From Diphasiastrum complanatum (lineage: Eukaryota; Streptophyta; Lycopodiopsida; Lycopodiales; Lycopodiaceae): a DNA stretch of 64,000 nucleotides. Below the pieces are notes generated by a model that worked only from the letters and a program-made list of their open reading frames with translations, did no database searches and was not told the origin of the DNA. The DNA is taken from contig CM055102.1 in the NCBI GenBank assembly GCA_029204225.1, forward strand, positions 32,402,264-32,466,263. The letters run 5' to 3'. The position numbers were made by a program, and so were the translations under genes. This document shows, piece after piece, positions 52,461 through 63,539 of this stretch; the first letter of the stretch is position 1; each line of letters starts with the position of its first letter.

Positions 52461-53474
52461 GAGGAAGAAAAAGTAAGCGAGAAAAGAAATGTGCTAAACA
52501 ATTGGACGAACTGAAGGAGAGGACATAAGTCGTCACAACAGGCACGCCAATGAAAAGACACAATAGAACTCGCGATGTAAGATGAACGGAAAGGACAACT
52601 AAGTAAGAAATACCTCGTAACCGCAACCGGAAGTGAGCTGAAAAATAGCGGCGATATGTCAAGGTACCGGGCAGCCTCCAAAAAAGATGCTAAGGGCCCG
52701 ACAACGTGGAGTAAACGGTGGGTAAAAGTATGGGAAACAATAATGGACTATGGGGCTGGAAAGGGAGCAGCCAAGGAAAGGAAGTGATAACAAAAAGGAG
52801 GTATGGGCAGCGAGGAAACAAGGCTAAAAAATCAGAGATCGCCCTTCAAGGGTCAAAAAAAAGTTTGCGATAAAGACGGGGAGCAATCCCGATGCGCGAT
52901 GAAGTTGGGTGGGAGTGGCTTTCTAAGCATCTAGGCGTGTTTCTATTGTCTATTGTCCGGGGTAGGGTTGCAAACACAGACAACAGTGTAGGAGGGTGAG
53001 CTGAAATTGAGGCGGATGTAGGACGCCAGCTATGGTGGAGTGTCGGCGTCCAAGAGAGGTAGTAAACGGCGAAAAAAAATTGGATCAAAAAGATGGGTTG
53101 GTAGGGCGCTAGGAGTGGCTGATGGAAGGTGGCGAATAGGGGCAGCAAAAAGCGAAAATTTTCAGCAAAGGAAGGAGCAGTAGGGTGCTGGTCAGCAAGC
53201 ATGAGGGCGCCCAATAGGGCAGCAAATAGGAGGCAGTAGGGCGCCCAAAATAGGGGAGGAAAAAGGCTGAAAATGCAGCAGTAGGCAGCCAGCAAGAGGG
53301 CGCTAGAAATGGGCAGTAAGTGGGCGCCTGTCCTCCTCCGATCCGTCGTGAAAATCTGCAAGACAAGTGTGAAGAAATGCTGAAGATCCGGCTGAAAAAT
53401 GGTGAAGATCCAAGCTGAAGATGGGCGCCCTCCTGTGAGAGAAAAATCTGCTGAATGGAGATGCTCAGGAAAGT
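52461..53474 (-). other. Chromovirus 5' leader
   Basis: About 1 kb between the primer site and the gag ATG. A 213-codon minus frame (53487-52846) runs through it. It has no known domain, overlaps the primer site, and is probably a chance frame. Confidence 0.55.
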
Positions 53475-53486
53475 GCTCTGATACCA

Positions 53487-53937
53487 AGTTATGAACGTAG
53501 CCACGGCTGATCTAGATTTAGTCTATGAAAGCATCACATAAGCAAGACTTAACCCTAGAAAGCAGGAGAGAGAAAGCTTAAAGAGACTAAAGAAGGAGAT
53601 CATATCATAAGCCAAGTAACAAATGACACAGAATCCCTACTTATAGCGAAGAGGAAGCCCTAAAAGGAAGCTTCCAGTGGCTAGGGCCAAACTGAGAGGG
53701 AAAATAGTGCGCCCTCCAAGAAGGCCCCCACTCTCAATAATATGACCAAATAACCAATATAGTGAATCATAGGGCCCAAGGCCAATAATATGGTCTAAAT
53801 GTCAATAATAGGGCCCAAGGCCAACCATATAGTCTAAATGTCAAATAATGAATAAAAAAGGGCTCAAAGCCTGCCTATGCATAAAGTAAAGTAAATGTAA
53901 ATGGACATGGCGAATGTAATGAGCCGAGTCCATAACT
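53487..53937 (-). repeat. Chromovirus 5' LTR (right)
   Basis: 451 bases, equal in length to the left copy; primer site on its left, TACCC duplication on its right. Confidence 0.93.
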
Positions 53938-54199
53938 TACCCTATGAGTCACTCTGTTAAAAGATTCTAGTGAAGATTCTTCTAACCGATTCCAGCTATC
54001 ACAAGCGCATAAAGGATATCGGAAAGTGGAGTCGAGCCACCAAATTACAAAGGAGAGCGTCGACAAATCACAGATAAAGGAGCTCCAGAATCTAGATTTA
54101 CCAAGAGCACCAATACCTGAGAAGTCGACAAGTAGCGGACCGGCCATCAAGCAAAAACAAAGCCCAATGCCTCACTACCATGTTTTACGGCTATGGGAA

Positions 54200-54829
54200 T
54201 AAAAGCATGGCCGAGTCGGCTAAATAATCAACTCTACCTGGAATGTAATGTCAGACACCCGTAGAAGGTACATTGTACTCGTAAGCCTATGGCGCGAGAA
54301 TCAGAGGTAGATCAACTCTCAAATGGGCTCAAAATGAAAAGGGACCCAAAGTTAAAATAGAATTTTGTTTCATAAACTTTGTAAAGTCAAGTTGCTATGG
54401 CATGTGGTTTTGGGTGAACCAAAAACCCTAACCCTAGGAATGTCTATACAAGGGCATGTGACACCATTTTGTAGCCACTTTTTCAATTGAGAAGAATAGA
54501 GCTAAGAGAGAGAGAGTATCTCCTCCTTCCTACCTCCTGTTTGCAAAGGCCCTCCTTTTTTCCTTGTGTGTGATTCTTGTGGATGATGAATGCTTGTTGT
54601 TTTTGTCAATCATGCATTCACAATTTACAAACACTTATTTTCCCTCCATCCAATTTTTTGTTTGATCCCGATTTGATCTTGATCTCATTTCGATATCATT
54701 TTGGTTTTGATCCACATCTCGATCCATCCTTTGATCGCCATATAATAGAAAAGATCTACAAAAATATCTGAGAAAAAGAAAACAAAAAAACACCAAAAAA
54801 AGAAATAGTCACACCCTCCATTTTGATGT
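54200..54829 (+). other. Gypsy-C LTR end and leader
   Basis: Contains the TATA-like tgtctataca near 54442, a short GA run at 54508-54520 and AT-rich leader. The LTR end could not be fixed because no partner LTR is in the window. No coding domain. Confidence 0.4.
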
Positions 54830-55680
54830 GTGCATCTCAGATCCAGTAGGAGATTATCAACCCTGGATTCTCTTGATCTCGAGGAATTCATCAACGTACC
54901 TATCGAAATACATCACGAATATGTTGACGTAGATCCACCACCGATGAACAATCCTAGGCCTTTCGTACCTTATGCCGTCAGGAACTTCCCTAAAATCGAC
55001 CTTCCAAGGTTTGATGGAAGGGAGATCCACGACGATTCTTGCAAATTTACACCCAGGCGTGTAAAGCCTATGGAGACGACAACCCACAATAGCTGTTAAA
55101 ATACTTCAATCTGTGCCTAACCGATACTGCAAAGGATTGGTATTTCAATTTGGAGCAGGACGAACGGGACGATTGGAATATCTTACAAGCCGAGTTTATC
55201 ACTCGTTTCAAGACCACCCGCTTTCTTTCCGATCCCTTCTCGCAATTAGGATGTATCCGCATGGACAAGAAGAACAAGAGAACGGATCAAGAGATTACGT
55301 GGTGGATGCGACCCTGAGAGTGCCCCATACCATAGCGTCCTGACATGGTTCATAGCAGGACTACCCAAGGGAATCAGGCAGCAAATGAAGAGAAGGGACA
55401 TGTACGTCTCTTTTCAAGCGGCTTGTGCAGATGCCATCAAGAGAATCGACAACAGTGAAAGCAATAGCTCAGACTCTGATAACTCAGACCATGAGAGAAG
55501 ATGCCGAAAAGAACGAAGAGCCAAGTGTAAGGTTAAGCTTCATGATGATGCTTCCACCTCTACGGCAAATAGCACAGACACGATCATATCCGTCATAGAG
55601 CAGTTGCACACCCAGAGCAATGAGCAATTTATAAAGCTCTCCACCGACCTTACCACGACAGTTGACCAGAGAAGCTGAAA
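54830..55680 (+). pseudogene. Gypsy-C gag capsid region
   Basis: The first frame reads VRNFPKIDLPRFDGREIHDD, then a frameshift near 55050. The core resumes as KYFNLCLTDTAKDWYFNLEQ and FITRFKTTRFLSDPFSQLG, typical retrotransposon-gag helices. A further frame at 55385 gives MKRRDMYVSFQAACADAIKR and a Ser/Asp-rich stretch. At least two frameshifts and several stops. Confidence 0.75.
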
Positions 55681-55689
55681 GGCTTGCAA

Positions 55690-56315
55690 ACAGGACCCAC
55701 CCATGCCTATCCTAGGAGAGAGTCCACACTGCGCAGGCAATCACACAGGAAACGAGTGCCTGCAGTTGCGACAAAGGTTAGAGCGGCCCGCGCGATATTG
55801 CCATATCTGCAATATGAGTAATCACAACACGACTGACTGCCGATACAACCTACGGAACCAAGCTACACGCCCAACGCCAAATCCCGCCCCATTGGCACAA
55901 CGACAAGGTGCCTTACCCCAACCGTCGCCTAGACTGGCATTACCTCCCATTCCCCCCAGAACTCAAGGATTAGTTGTGAGAAACCCGCAACCGGCTGCTC
56001 AGCAGTTGAACATGGTAGAAGTGACCGATGAATCCTACTATCCAGAGGAAGAAGCACCGGACTCTGTCCCAGTGCATTGATGGAGCGAACGGAGAATTGA
56101 TACCAATTCATGCGAACCAACTTCGTGGTACCGGATTCAGAGCTCCCATCAAATGTTATGGATGTGGAGAGAATCATAGAATTGTGGAGTGTCCTAACAA
56201 GTCGCAAGGCAATTTTGTGCCACTTTGCCAAGATTGTGGGTACGAACACCCATACCTAACGTGTCCAATGAGAAAGGAGAAGCAAGGAGAGGTTTCCGCC
56301 CCGCTCTGCATCTAA
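55690..56315 (+). pseudogene. Gypsy-C gag zinc knuckles
   Basis: The frame 55703-56080 has CHICNMSNHNTTDCRY (CCHC-like) and a Pro-rich linker. The frame 56028-56315 has CYGCGENHRIVECPNK and CQDCGYEHPYLTCPMR, two further knuckles. Three knuckles is unusual. The last resembles the stranded piece at 2088-2342. Confidence 0.7.
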
Positions 56316-56426
56316 TGAGTGTGGTAGGAGAACCCAAGGCATCTACGATGCCTGTATTCATCCAGACTAGAGCGCAGAAATGATTAGAAAAAGAACCAGC
56401 CAAATCCGCTACTACAGGACCTGTTA

Positions 56427-57035
56427 GTGGCTCATCGGGTCGTTGGTGAATACCCTAATCCCACTGTTGAACAAGGGAACTTTAGACGCATGAAAGAATG
56501 GGTAAGAGAGGCTGAAGCCTTAGATCAAGCCAGAGAGGCACCCCTAGAGCATGACAAGGGTCGGCCTAAGGGTGAAAACGATCGACGGCCCAACGCTTCC
56601 CCCCATTCCCTAGTGAATCCAAGGTTACTGCAGTTCATCCGTGAGACCAGACAGAATGCACACGAGCATTTTGGTATGGAGATCCCTTTCCATAGCAAGG
56701 ATGTGGAAAAGCACCATACTGCTGTTTTAGTCGATCTATTAAGGGGAGATGTCCGATTATCGTTGGGCACCTTGCTCAAAACGTATCCGACCCTTTGGGA
56801 AGGATTGAAAACATACATAGATGGACCAAGCAACGATAGAACAGAGACGCACCCTACCAACCTGGTGCCAGATGAAGGAGCCGAAGGATCACAACCAGTC
56901 CACCAAGTAGGAGGGATGGGAGAAAGATGCCAAACACGTAACTATCCCTATCACGCATCGGGGGTTTTCAAGAGAAATCAGCGAAGATCATCTCCTCCAA
57001 GCTATACCACACATAGGGACCTATTCATATGGTAA
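56427..57035 (+). pseudogene. Gypsy-C frame, function unknown
   Basis: A 202-codon open frame rich in charged residues. It includes FRRMKEWVREAEALDQAREA and FIRETRQNAHEHFGMEIPFH. No protease or RT motif was recognised. It probably belongs to the region between gag and pol of this element. Confidence 0.4.
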
Positions 57036-57196
57036 GCGCCCCTTTTACGATCTAACTAGCTGACCAATCAAGTGTGAAACCATTAGGCATAGCAAGGAAG
57101 TACATACCAAGATAGCATGAATTCAATTCGTGCTAGATTTTGTAGCCTTGGACTTGCCCGAACCCCCCAATCCTACAGTGTCCTATTGGGAAGATC

Positions 57197-58099
57197 GTGG
57201 CTCAGAACGTCGCAAGCGCTTCACGATTGGGGCAGAATCGTATCGTCCTGCAGAATCGCGAGTCTGCGGTAAAGATCGATCTTGATACCTGGATTACAAA
57301 ACCGACCGATGAAAGAGCCATGGTTGCCAGCTTTGCCACAACAAACCACTCTGATGAGGAGTCAGATGACGGACGTCGTTGGAGGAGAATTGTCATACGT
57401 GACGATTTGCAAACTGATTTAGTAAACTGGACCGAAGCCTTAGCTACGGTGGATTGCTTGTAGTTTGATGTCACATCTACTGAACAATTGCCAAAGCGAA
57501 GGTCTGCCGTAGACGATTTCTCCGACGAAGACGACATTCCGCTGAAGAGACGAGTAGAACAAACGAAGGAATCCAGCGAAGGCCATCAAGATTCCGTATC
57601 TCTTTTTATGATGAGCCTAGAGGCTATACCCCAAGAACCACTGCAAGGAATCTGCAGTGAGAAGGAAATAGAAGTTCCTCAGGTGTTTACCTTGGAGGAA
57701 GGTTGTGAGTACGAGGATGAATATTTCCTCCGCTACGTTGAACCACACCGTTTCAAGTCTGCCCCAAGATCCAGAAGCACCAGATCCACGAAGGTCTCTA
57801 GTGAACGAAGATCTCATAGAAACAACATAACCCCCCAAGGCAATGTTGTAGTAGGTCGAACGGAGACGGTATCAGAAGGATCTACGACTAGTGTCCCAAT
57901 AACCGTAAACGATCTCTTACGAGAATGTATAGATTGGGACCTGGCTGAGGATGAGGCTCTATACAAGCTAGAAGTCTCACTATGGGACAATAGCATCAAG
58001 ATGGTGAAGGACCCAACCGCCGATCATCGATCAGATTCACCGAGGCGTGCCAAGGGAAAGGAGCCTATCACTTTGGATCCTCCATCTGGAGGCTTTTAA
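57197..58099 (+). pseudogene. Gypsy-C frame between gag and integrase
   Basis: Two successive frames (57197-57463, 57488-58099) in the same reading frame, separated by one TAG. The protein is acidic and low in recognisable motifs (SDEESDDGRRWRR, PKRRSAVDDFSDEDD, VNDLLRECIDWDLAEDEAL). No RT YxDD or RNase H motif was seen, so RT seems to be missing here too. Confidence 0.4.
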
Positions 58100-58189
58100 A
58101 AAGGAAAAGCTCCCGTCCCCATTGCACAGTTGAGTCCGAAGGTATCAAAGAGCGTCAAGAAGCTCAACAAGGCCTTGAAAAGGATGGGA

Positions 58190-58686
58190 AGGCAATCTTT
58201 CACAATTTATATGTGGTGTTAAAAGGTGTGACGTGTGCCAATGGTTCAACCGAACCCAGGAAAAGGATAGAATGCCGTTACGACCTATCTTGGCCGAGAT
58301 GCTATTTGAGAAATGGGGCATAGACTATGTCGGCCCCTATTCGTCCGGCTACGCGTGGCTCCCAAGCTCGTTACATCATTGTAGCCACCGACTACCTAAC
58401 CAAATGGGTCGAAGCCAAAGCAGTGAGGAAGGCTGACGCCAACTCCATTGCTAAATTCTTGTATGAAAATATCTTAATACTTTTTGGGTGCCCATTGGAA
58501 CTTGTGAGTGATCGCGGAACTCATTTTTTCAATGAAACTATCACTCACCTGTTGTCCTCGTATCTGGTTGTCCATAGGAAGAGCACACTCTATTACCCAT
58601 GTTGCAATGGACAAGCAGAATCTTCGAACAAGATTCTCTGCGGCATTATCACGAGGATGGTAGAAGCGTCATGCTCGGATTTCAGA
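58190..58686 (+). pseudogene. Gypsy-C integrase core
   Basis: The integrase is split over two frames: FEKWGIDYVGPY (first Asp) in one, and YIIVATDYLTKWVEAKAVRK, LVSDRGTHFFNETIT (second Asp) and CNGQAESSNKIL (Glu) in the other, with a frameshift near 58340. The order and motifs fit a non-chromodomain gypsy integrase. It is cut at 58686 by a hAT fragment. Confidence 0.8.
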
Positions 58687-59805
58687 TAAGTGAGTCCTAA
58701 CCCTGGTAAGTGATCCTGTGAAGAGACTATCACAATGCAAGCATCTCTATCTACGGACTCCCGAGCCATGGTGTGTAGCCACATCCCCCTCAGTAAGCTC
58801 AACCTCGCCCCAAAGGCCTCGGCCCTGCACCGGCATCGTGTCCACACGAGATCAAACCTGCGAACAAAAACAAGCAAGCAACCGTTCAGTAGAAGAAAAC
58901 ACACTGCATTGAAAAACATTACCAGCCTAAAACAGAGCTGAACACATCCGAGCACGCGTCACATTGATTCTAGCAAGATCATAGCAAGTGCCAAAAAACA
59001 CACGAGACAGGGCGAGGGATAGAATAATTCTAGTGCGAGCGAAAACGGGCGACTGACGCTAGCATGGGAGTCCTTGCAAGCGTCTAGGAGTCCAGTTTAG
59101 GCCTAGACCACGCTACTGGCAGATGCTTGCACGATGCTCTAATCCTAAACCCTAAAAAACATGGAATTAGGGCAAGAAAATTGAAATTTGTGCTACGGAT
59201 GTAGACGGGTAGAACGGAGGTCACAGGAGTCTCTACGGGCATGTGGAAATGCAGTCTAGGCTCAGACATCACCTGAATCGGTTGCCCAGAAGCCATTTTC
59301 TGAAAATGGCAAAAAAAAACAAGCATTTGGATTGTGGTGTTAAAATCTCGCAAGGCGTGCCATAATGGTTGAAACTGACCCCGTAGGAATCACCGTGGGC
59401 ATGAAGAAAGGTGGTCTAGAGCCAAACTACGCTTGATCTGGTTGCCTACAGCTCAATGTCAACACTTGCAAAAAAACAAGCCTACACTTATCAAAAATCG
59501 AAAACTGATCATTTCGATCTGCGCGAAGCTCACATCCCCCTGGCACCGTGCACACCACCTCCGTATCGCCGAGTAGATGCCTGTCGACTATCCACACGCC
59601 AAGATCCGATGGCTACAGCTCAAAACAAAAAATTTACCTCCTCCACGGCTGGCACGATTCTGGCCGTGAAGAGATGCTGGAAATTTTTAATTTATTGATT
59701 TTTTTTAGGCGATTCCGGAATGCGATTCCGGGGGGAGAATCGCGTTTCTCAGAAATGCGATTTCCGAAACGTCCAGTCCCAGAATCGCGATTCTGTGCAA
59801 CTATG
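58686..59805 (-). mobile_element. Truncated hAT-1-family copy, reverse orientation
   Basis: It is a close reverse complement of hAT-1 bases about 14018-15130, from the BED exon (complement of ggatcacttaccagggttag) back to the terminus GTGCAACTATG at 59795-59805. The flanking bases gttcata after it resemble the hAT-1 target duplication gttcatac, so either the site preference is strong or some flank was copied. The rest of the element is missing at the gypsy junction. Confidence 0.88.
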
Positions 59806-60190
59806 GTTCATATTGCAGTCACTGATGCTTTTGAAGATAAATCCAACCCAAAGCTGTTTATGGCCGTCGGCCGAATTGAACCACGATTCAGACTCTAGTT
59901 GTTGGCATATGTTAGAAATAAATGACTATGCTAAAGTTAATCCATAAGTTACTTTGACCCAAAAGGTCGAGATTTGTGTAACCATGGGTATTTAGTTATT
60001 TGTGTAACCATGGGTATTTGTGCAAAAAAACAACCATCTATCCATTATCTTTTGGGCACTTTGGTTGCAGATTGGAAGACATTTGGTGCTCCTATTTTCA
60101 GCTTATTGTTTGCTGCAAATTTTTGAGTAGATTTGGTTGTGGAAAGGCTCTCTTTCCTATCTACTACAAGCTGAAATTTTGCTGGAGGTA
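59806..60190. other. Spacer before copia gag
   Basis: Contains the phrase tgtgtaaccatgggtattt twice (about 59974 and 60001). No primer site or LTR was recognised for the copia element that follows. Confidence 0.4.
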
Positions 60191-60978
60191 ATGGCTAAAG
60201 AATCAGAAGGTTCCTTGTTTAGTGAAGATTGGTTGGATGGCACAAACTACTACTTGTGGAGTTACATGATGAAGAATCTTCTCATAGTGAAAGGGCTATG
60301 GGATTTGGTCAATGGTGATGAGGAAAGGCCTCCTTCTTTGGCACCTACGACACCTCGTGGACCATCATCTTCTACATCTTTGGAAGAACAAAAGAAGTGG
60401 GATAGAAAGGATGCACAAGCACATTCTATGGTTGCTCTTGCGGTGAAAAGATCTATATCAGGTCTTGTAAGACATCTAAAAGTGTGTGGGAAACACTAAT
60501 ACGATGTATAGGGTCAAAAATCCAGCAAGAGTGGTGTATCTCCGAAATCAACTTTCTATGTTGAAGATGCAAGAAGGGGATTTAGTGACCAATCACTTAA
60601 CAAAGATCAAGGATCTTCGTGAGGAGCTTCTCAATATTGATGAGATAATTGAGGATGCTCAATTTGTTTCCATTACTCTCAACTCATTCCCTTCCTCTTA
60701 TCTTCCATTTGTTTCATCTTTGAGTATCTCTCTTAGGGGACATCAACTCTCCTTTGATGAACTTGTTGGGCTGCTTCTTCAAGAGGACCAAATGAGGCAT
60801 AACTTTGCGGGTGACACTCAACAAGATCAAGCTTTCTTCATGCAAGCCAAGGGCAAAGGCAAGTTAAAAGGAAAGGAGAAGCCTCCTTCCAAGGATGAGC
60901 AAAAGCCCATTGGAGGTCAAAATGTCAACACTCAAAAGAAAAAAAGAGAAGTGCCATTATTGCAAGAAGTATGGGCAC
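60191..60978 (+). pseudogene. Copia Gag, frameshifted
   Basis: It starts MAKESEGSLFSEDWLDGTNY at 60191, the usual copia Gag opening (W..G.NY..W...M). Frameshifts near 60480-60520 lead into the frame with MLKMQEGDLVTNHLTKIKDL and VGLLLQEDQMRH. The zinc knuckle CHYCKKYGH begins at about 60952 and is broken by the solo LTR after 60978. Confidence 0.82.
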
Positions 60979-61941
60979 TGTTGAAATATAAACCTAGTTA
61001 AATAAATAAAACATAGCACATGGTTTTATTTGGAGGCCAAAGTTTTAAGGCCCAAATAAACTTAGGCAAATTTTTTTTTAGTACAAACTCGTGGAGGGCC
61101 TTCTTGCATGATGATGCCACTTGTCCACTTGAGTTTGGTAGACCCCCATGCACATGTGCATGGGGGAGAACAAGTTAATTTGCCACCTAACATAGCATGC
61201 ATGAATATTCTGACACTTCGCAATTGCATGCCATTGATTGTACATACTCAAATTCTATTTAATAGAGTCTCCACAAGTTGGAGAGCGTGTTGAATGGAAT
61301 CATCTTCCATCTTCATCGTTTTTCATTGTCTCCTTGATCTGAATACTAGTAGGAGGTTGCATTTGGATCTGATCTGATCTTTTTCATGTTCCTCCCTCTC
61401 CTTTCATCAGATTTCGATGAGGACAGTTGCATACTGATCCTTGGAGGAGGGCGCTACCATTCCTATGCTTTCTAGCTTCAATCAAATTGTTTCCATGACC
61501 AGAACAGCCATCATTCAGATCTGATTGGGCGCTGGATCTGATTTGTTTGTTCTTTCATTTCTCCATAGTGGATAGTCAGAATTGAATTAAATCAATTACA
61601 CAAGATTTCTATTGCATAGGCTCTATCATTCCTTATGAATAGAAGCAATCAGAAGTCAATCTGATTTTTCCATTTGCATGTGCAAGTACTAGTCCATGCA
61701 TGTTGTATGCATGCCTCTAGAATTCTTCAGATTGTTTGCATGTTTCCATATTTGCTTGCATGTTAATTGCATGTCACTGTAGTTGCTTGCATGTTGATTG
61801 CATGTCACTACATTTGCTTGCATGTTGATTGCATGTTGTTGATTTTGATCTATTTTGAGTTGTAGAAGACCGTCGAGGATTCCTAGGTTGGTAAACCTCG
61901 ATTTAACGATCCTTTCTATCTCTATTTTCAATTCTATAATA
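60979..61941 (+). mobile_element. Solo LTR in zinc knuckle
   Basis: The insert begins TGTTGAAATATAAACC and ends TTCTATAATA. GGCAC is duplicated on both sides at 60974-60978 and 61942-61946. Removing the insert and one GGCAC rejoins the CCHC knuckle in frame (HYCKKYGH to FIEDC). It is 963 bases without a coding domain, consistent with a solo LTR. The last dinucleotide TA instead of CA may be a mutation. It includes a tandem gcttgcatgttNattgcatg repeat at about 61750-61840. Confidence 0.82.
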
Positions 61942-62660
61942 GGCACTTCATCGAGGATTGTAAGAAGAAGCTTGCGAAAGAGGAGAGTAAAGGAATTGAT
62001 ACTAGTGCTTCACTTGCTACTTGGAGCAAGAGTTTGAAGCTAGTGGTGATCTCTTTAACCAAGACTATGCTTTTGTATCTAATATTGCTTCTACTAGTTT
62101 TGCAAGTTGCTGATTTTCAGCCCATTGAATGGGTGATTGATAGTGGTGCTACTCGTCATATGACTTTTCGCAAACAAGCATTCACTAAATTAGTGAAAGT
62201 GCAAAATGGAAGCAAGGTACAATGTGCGGATAATGCATCTTATTCTGTTCATGAAATCAGAATTGTAGTCATCATTTTGCCTAATGGTGAAGAAAAGTAC
62301 ATTAAGAATGTGCTTTATGTTTCGGGAATCAAGAAGAATCTTCTTTTGGTTTCAACTATGTTGAAGCAAGGACTAGTTGTTGAGTTCAAAGAAGATAAGT
62401 GTCTTGTCAAGGATCCTAAAAGATCTCTCTTGATTATTGTTTCGGTAACAATGCATGCTAGCTTATTCATTATGGATACCTATGAGCGACGAATTCCCTC
62501 TATATGTCTTGTTGCTTCTACATCACAATCATTGGAGTTGGCTGAATTGTGGCACGCAAGGTTTGAACATCTCAACTTTGCAAGTTTGAAGAAGTTGAAG
62601 ACATTTAATATGGTAGAAGACATTCTTACTATTGAGCAGCCGGAAGGGCATGTGTTTTAA
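61942..62660 (+). pseudogene. Copia zinc-knuckle end, protease and pre-integrase
   Basis: The frame resumes with FIEDCKKKLAKEESKG. It reaches the protease site WVIDSGATRHMTFRKQAF, intact DSGAT, and then the GAG-pre-integrase zinc-like motif LAELWHARFEHLNFASLKKL. It stops at 62658. The protease segment looks undamaged. Confidence 0.85.
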
Positions 62661-63345
62661 AGGAAACCTTTTCCAATTGATGGAACTATAAGGGTTCTTG
62701 ATAAATTTGATTTGGTTCATAGTGATGTGTGTGATCCAATGAGGACCGAATCCATTGGAAAGTGCATCTATTTTATGTCTTTTATTGATGACTTTTCCTG
62801 TTTTACATGGATCTATCCTATGAAGGCTAAATCGGAAGTTTTTCAACACTTCAAAGATTTTCTAGCAATGGTGGAAAATTAGTTTGGGCATTCTTTGAAG
62901 ACCCTACGCACCGATTGAGGAGGGGAATACATCAAGAGTACGTTTGGTGCATTTCTTCGAGAGAAGGGAATTCTACATCAAATCACAACTCCTTATACGC
63001 CTCAACAAAATGGTGTTGCCGAGCGAAAGAATGGCACACTTATGGAGATGGCCCGTTGCATGCTCAAAGCAAAGGGGCTGCCTCACAAGTGATTATGAAG
63101 CGATTATAACGGCGGCATACATAAGCAATCATAGTCCTACTAAAGCATTGAAAGTATTAACTCCTTATGAAGTTTGGTTTGGGAAGAAGCCTTCAATCTC
63201 TCACTTTCGCATTTTTGGTTGTACGGCTTATGCTTTTGTTCCGGATAAACTTCGTACAAAGCTTGAGGATAAAGGAGTTAAATGCATTTTTGTTGGCTAT
63301 AGTAGTGAAAGCAAAGGCTATAGGCTGTTCAATGATATAGGCTGT
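62661..63345 (+). pseudogene. Copia integrase core
   Basis: It contains LVHSDVCDPM (first Asp), YFMSFIDDFSCFTWIYPMK, then TAG at about 62880, and LRTD followed by TGA and GGEYIKS (second Asp). TPYTPQQNGVAERKNGTLME has the catalytic Glu. After a frameshift near 63090 it continues AYISNHSPTKALKVLTPYEV and RIFGCTAYAFVPDK. The stops fit C-to-T changes of CAG and CGA codons. Confidence 0.85.
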
Positions 63346-63539
63346 GAAAGCAAAGGCTATAGTCGTGATGAGAAGAATTCATTAGATATGGCCCCATCTC
63401 ATATCTTGAAGGGGGACATCCCACATAGTGTGAATGTTGAAGTTTTTCAAGATAAGGGTACCATCCTCTATTTCTAGAGATAAGGGGTAGAAATCAACCA
63501 GTTTCGAATTGCCTAACACTTCATCAAGTTTAAAGCCTA

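Larger units (their letters stand above)
49733..53937 (-). mobile_element. Ty3-gypsy chromovirus, RT-deleted, unusual LTR ends
   Basis: Two 451-base LTRs (49733-50183 and 53487-53937) differ at about two positions by eye. TACCC is duplicated at 49728-49732 and 53938-53942. The primer site, complement of gctctgatacca at 53475-53486, directly adjoins the right LTR, so the element points to the left. LTR termini read AGTTATG..CATAACT rather than TG..CA. Coding content is gag start, then RNase H, integrase and a broken chromodomain; protease and RT are missing. It is inserted in the probable LTR of gypsy-C. Confidence 0.93.
49450..58686 (+). mobile_element. Older gypsy element (gypsy-C), interrupted
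   Basis: A probable LTR starts TGTTAGAGCCCGATCTCGC at 49450, is split by the chromovirus at 49733-53937, and resumes at 53943. A TATA-like tgtctataca occurs near 54442. Gag and zinc knuckles follow from 54830 and integrase remnants to 58686, where a hAT fragment cuts in. No chromodomain, RT core, primer site or second LTR was found, so the LTR end and the lineage are unresolved. Confidence 0.6.

Noticed and set aside
52846-53487. 213-codon minus-strand frame in the chromovirus leader
   Set aside because: It overlaps the primer binding site, has no domain, and begins at the LTR edge; most likely chance.
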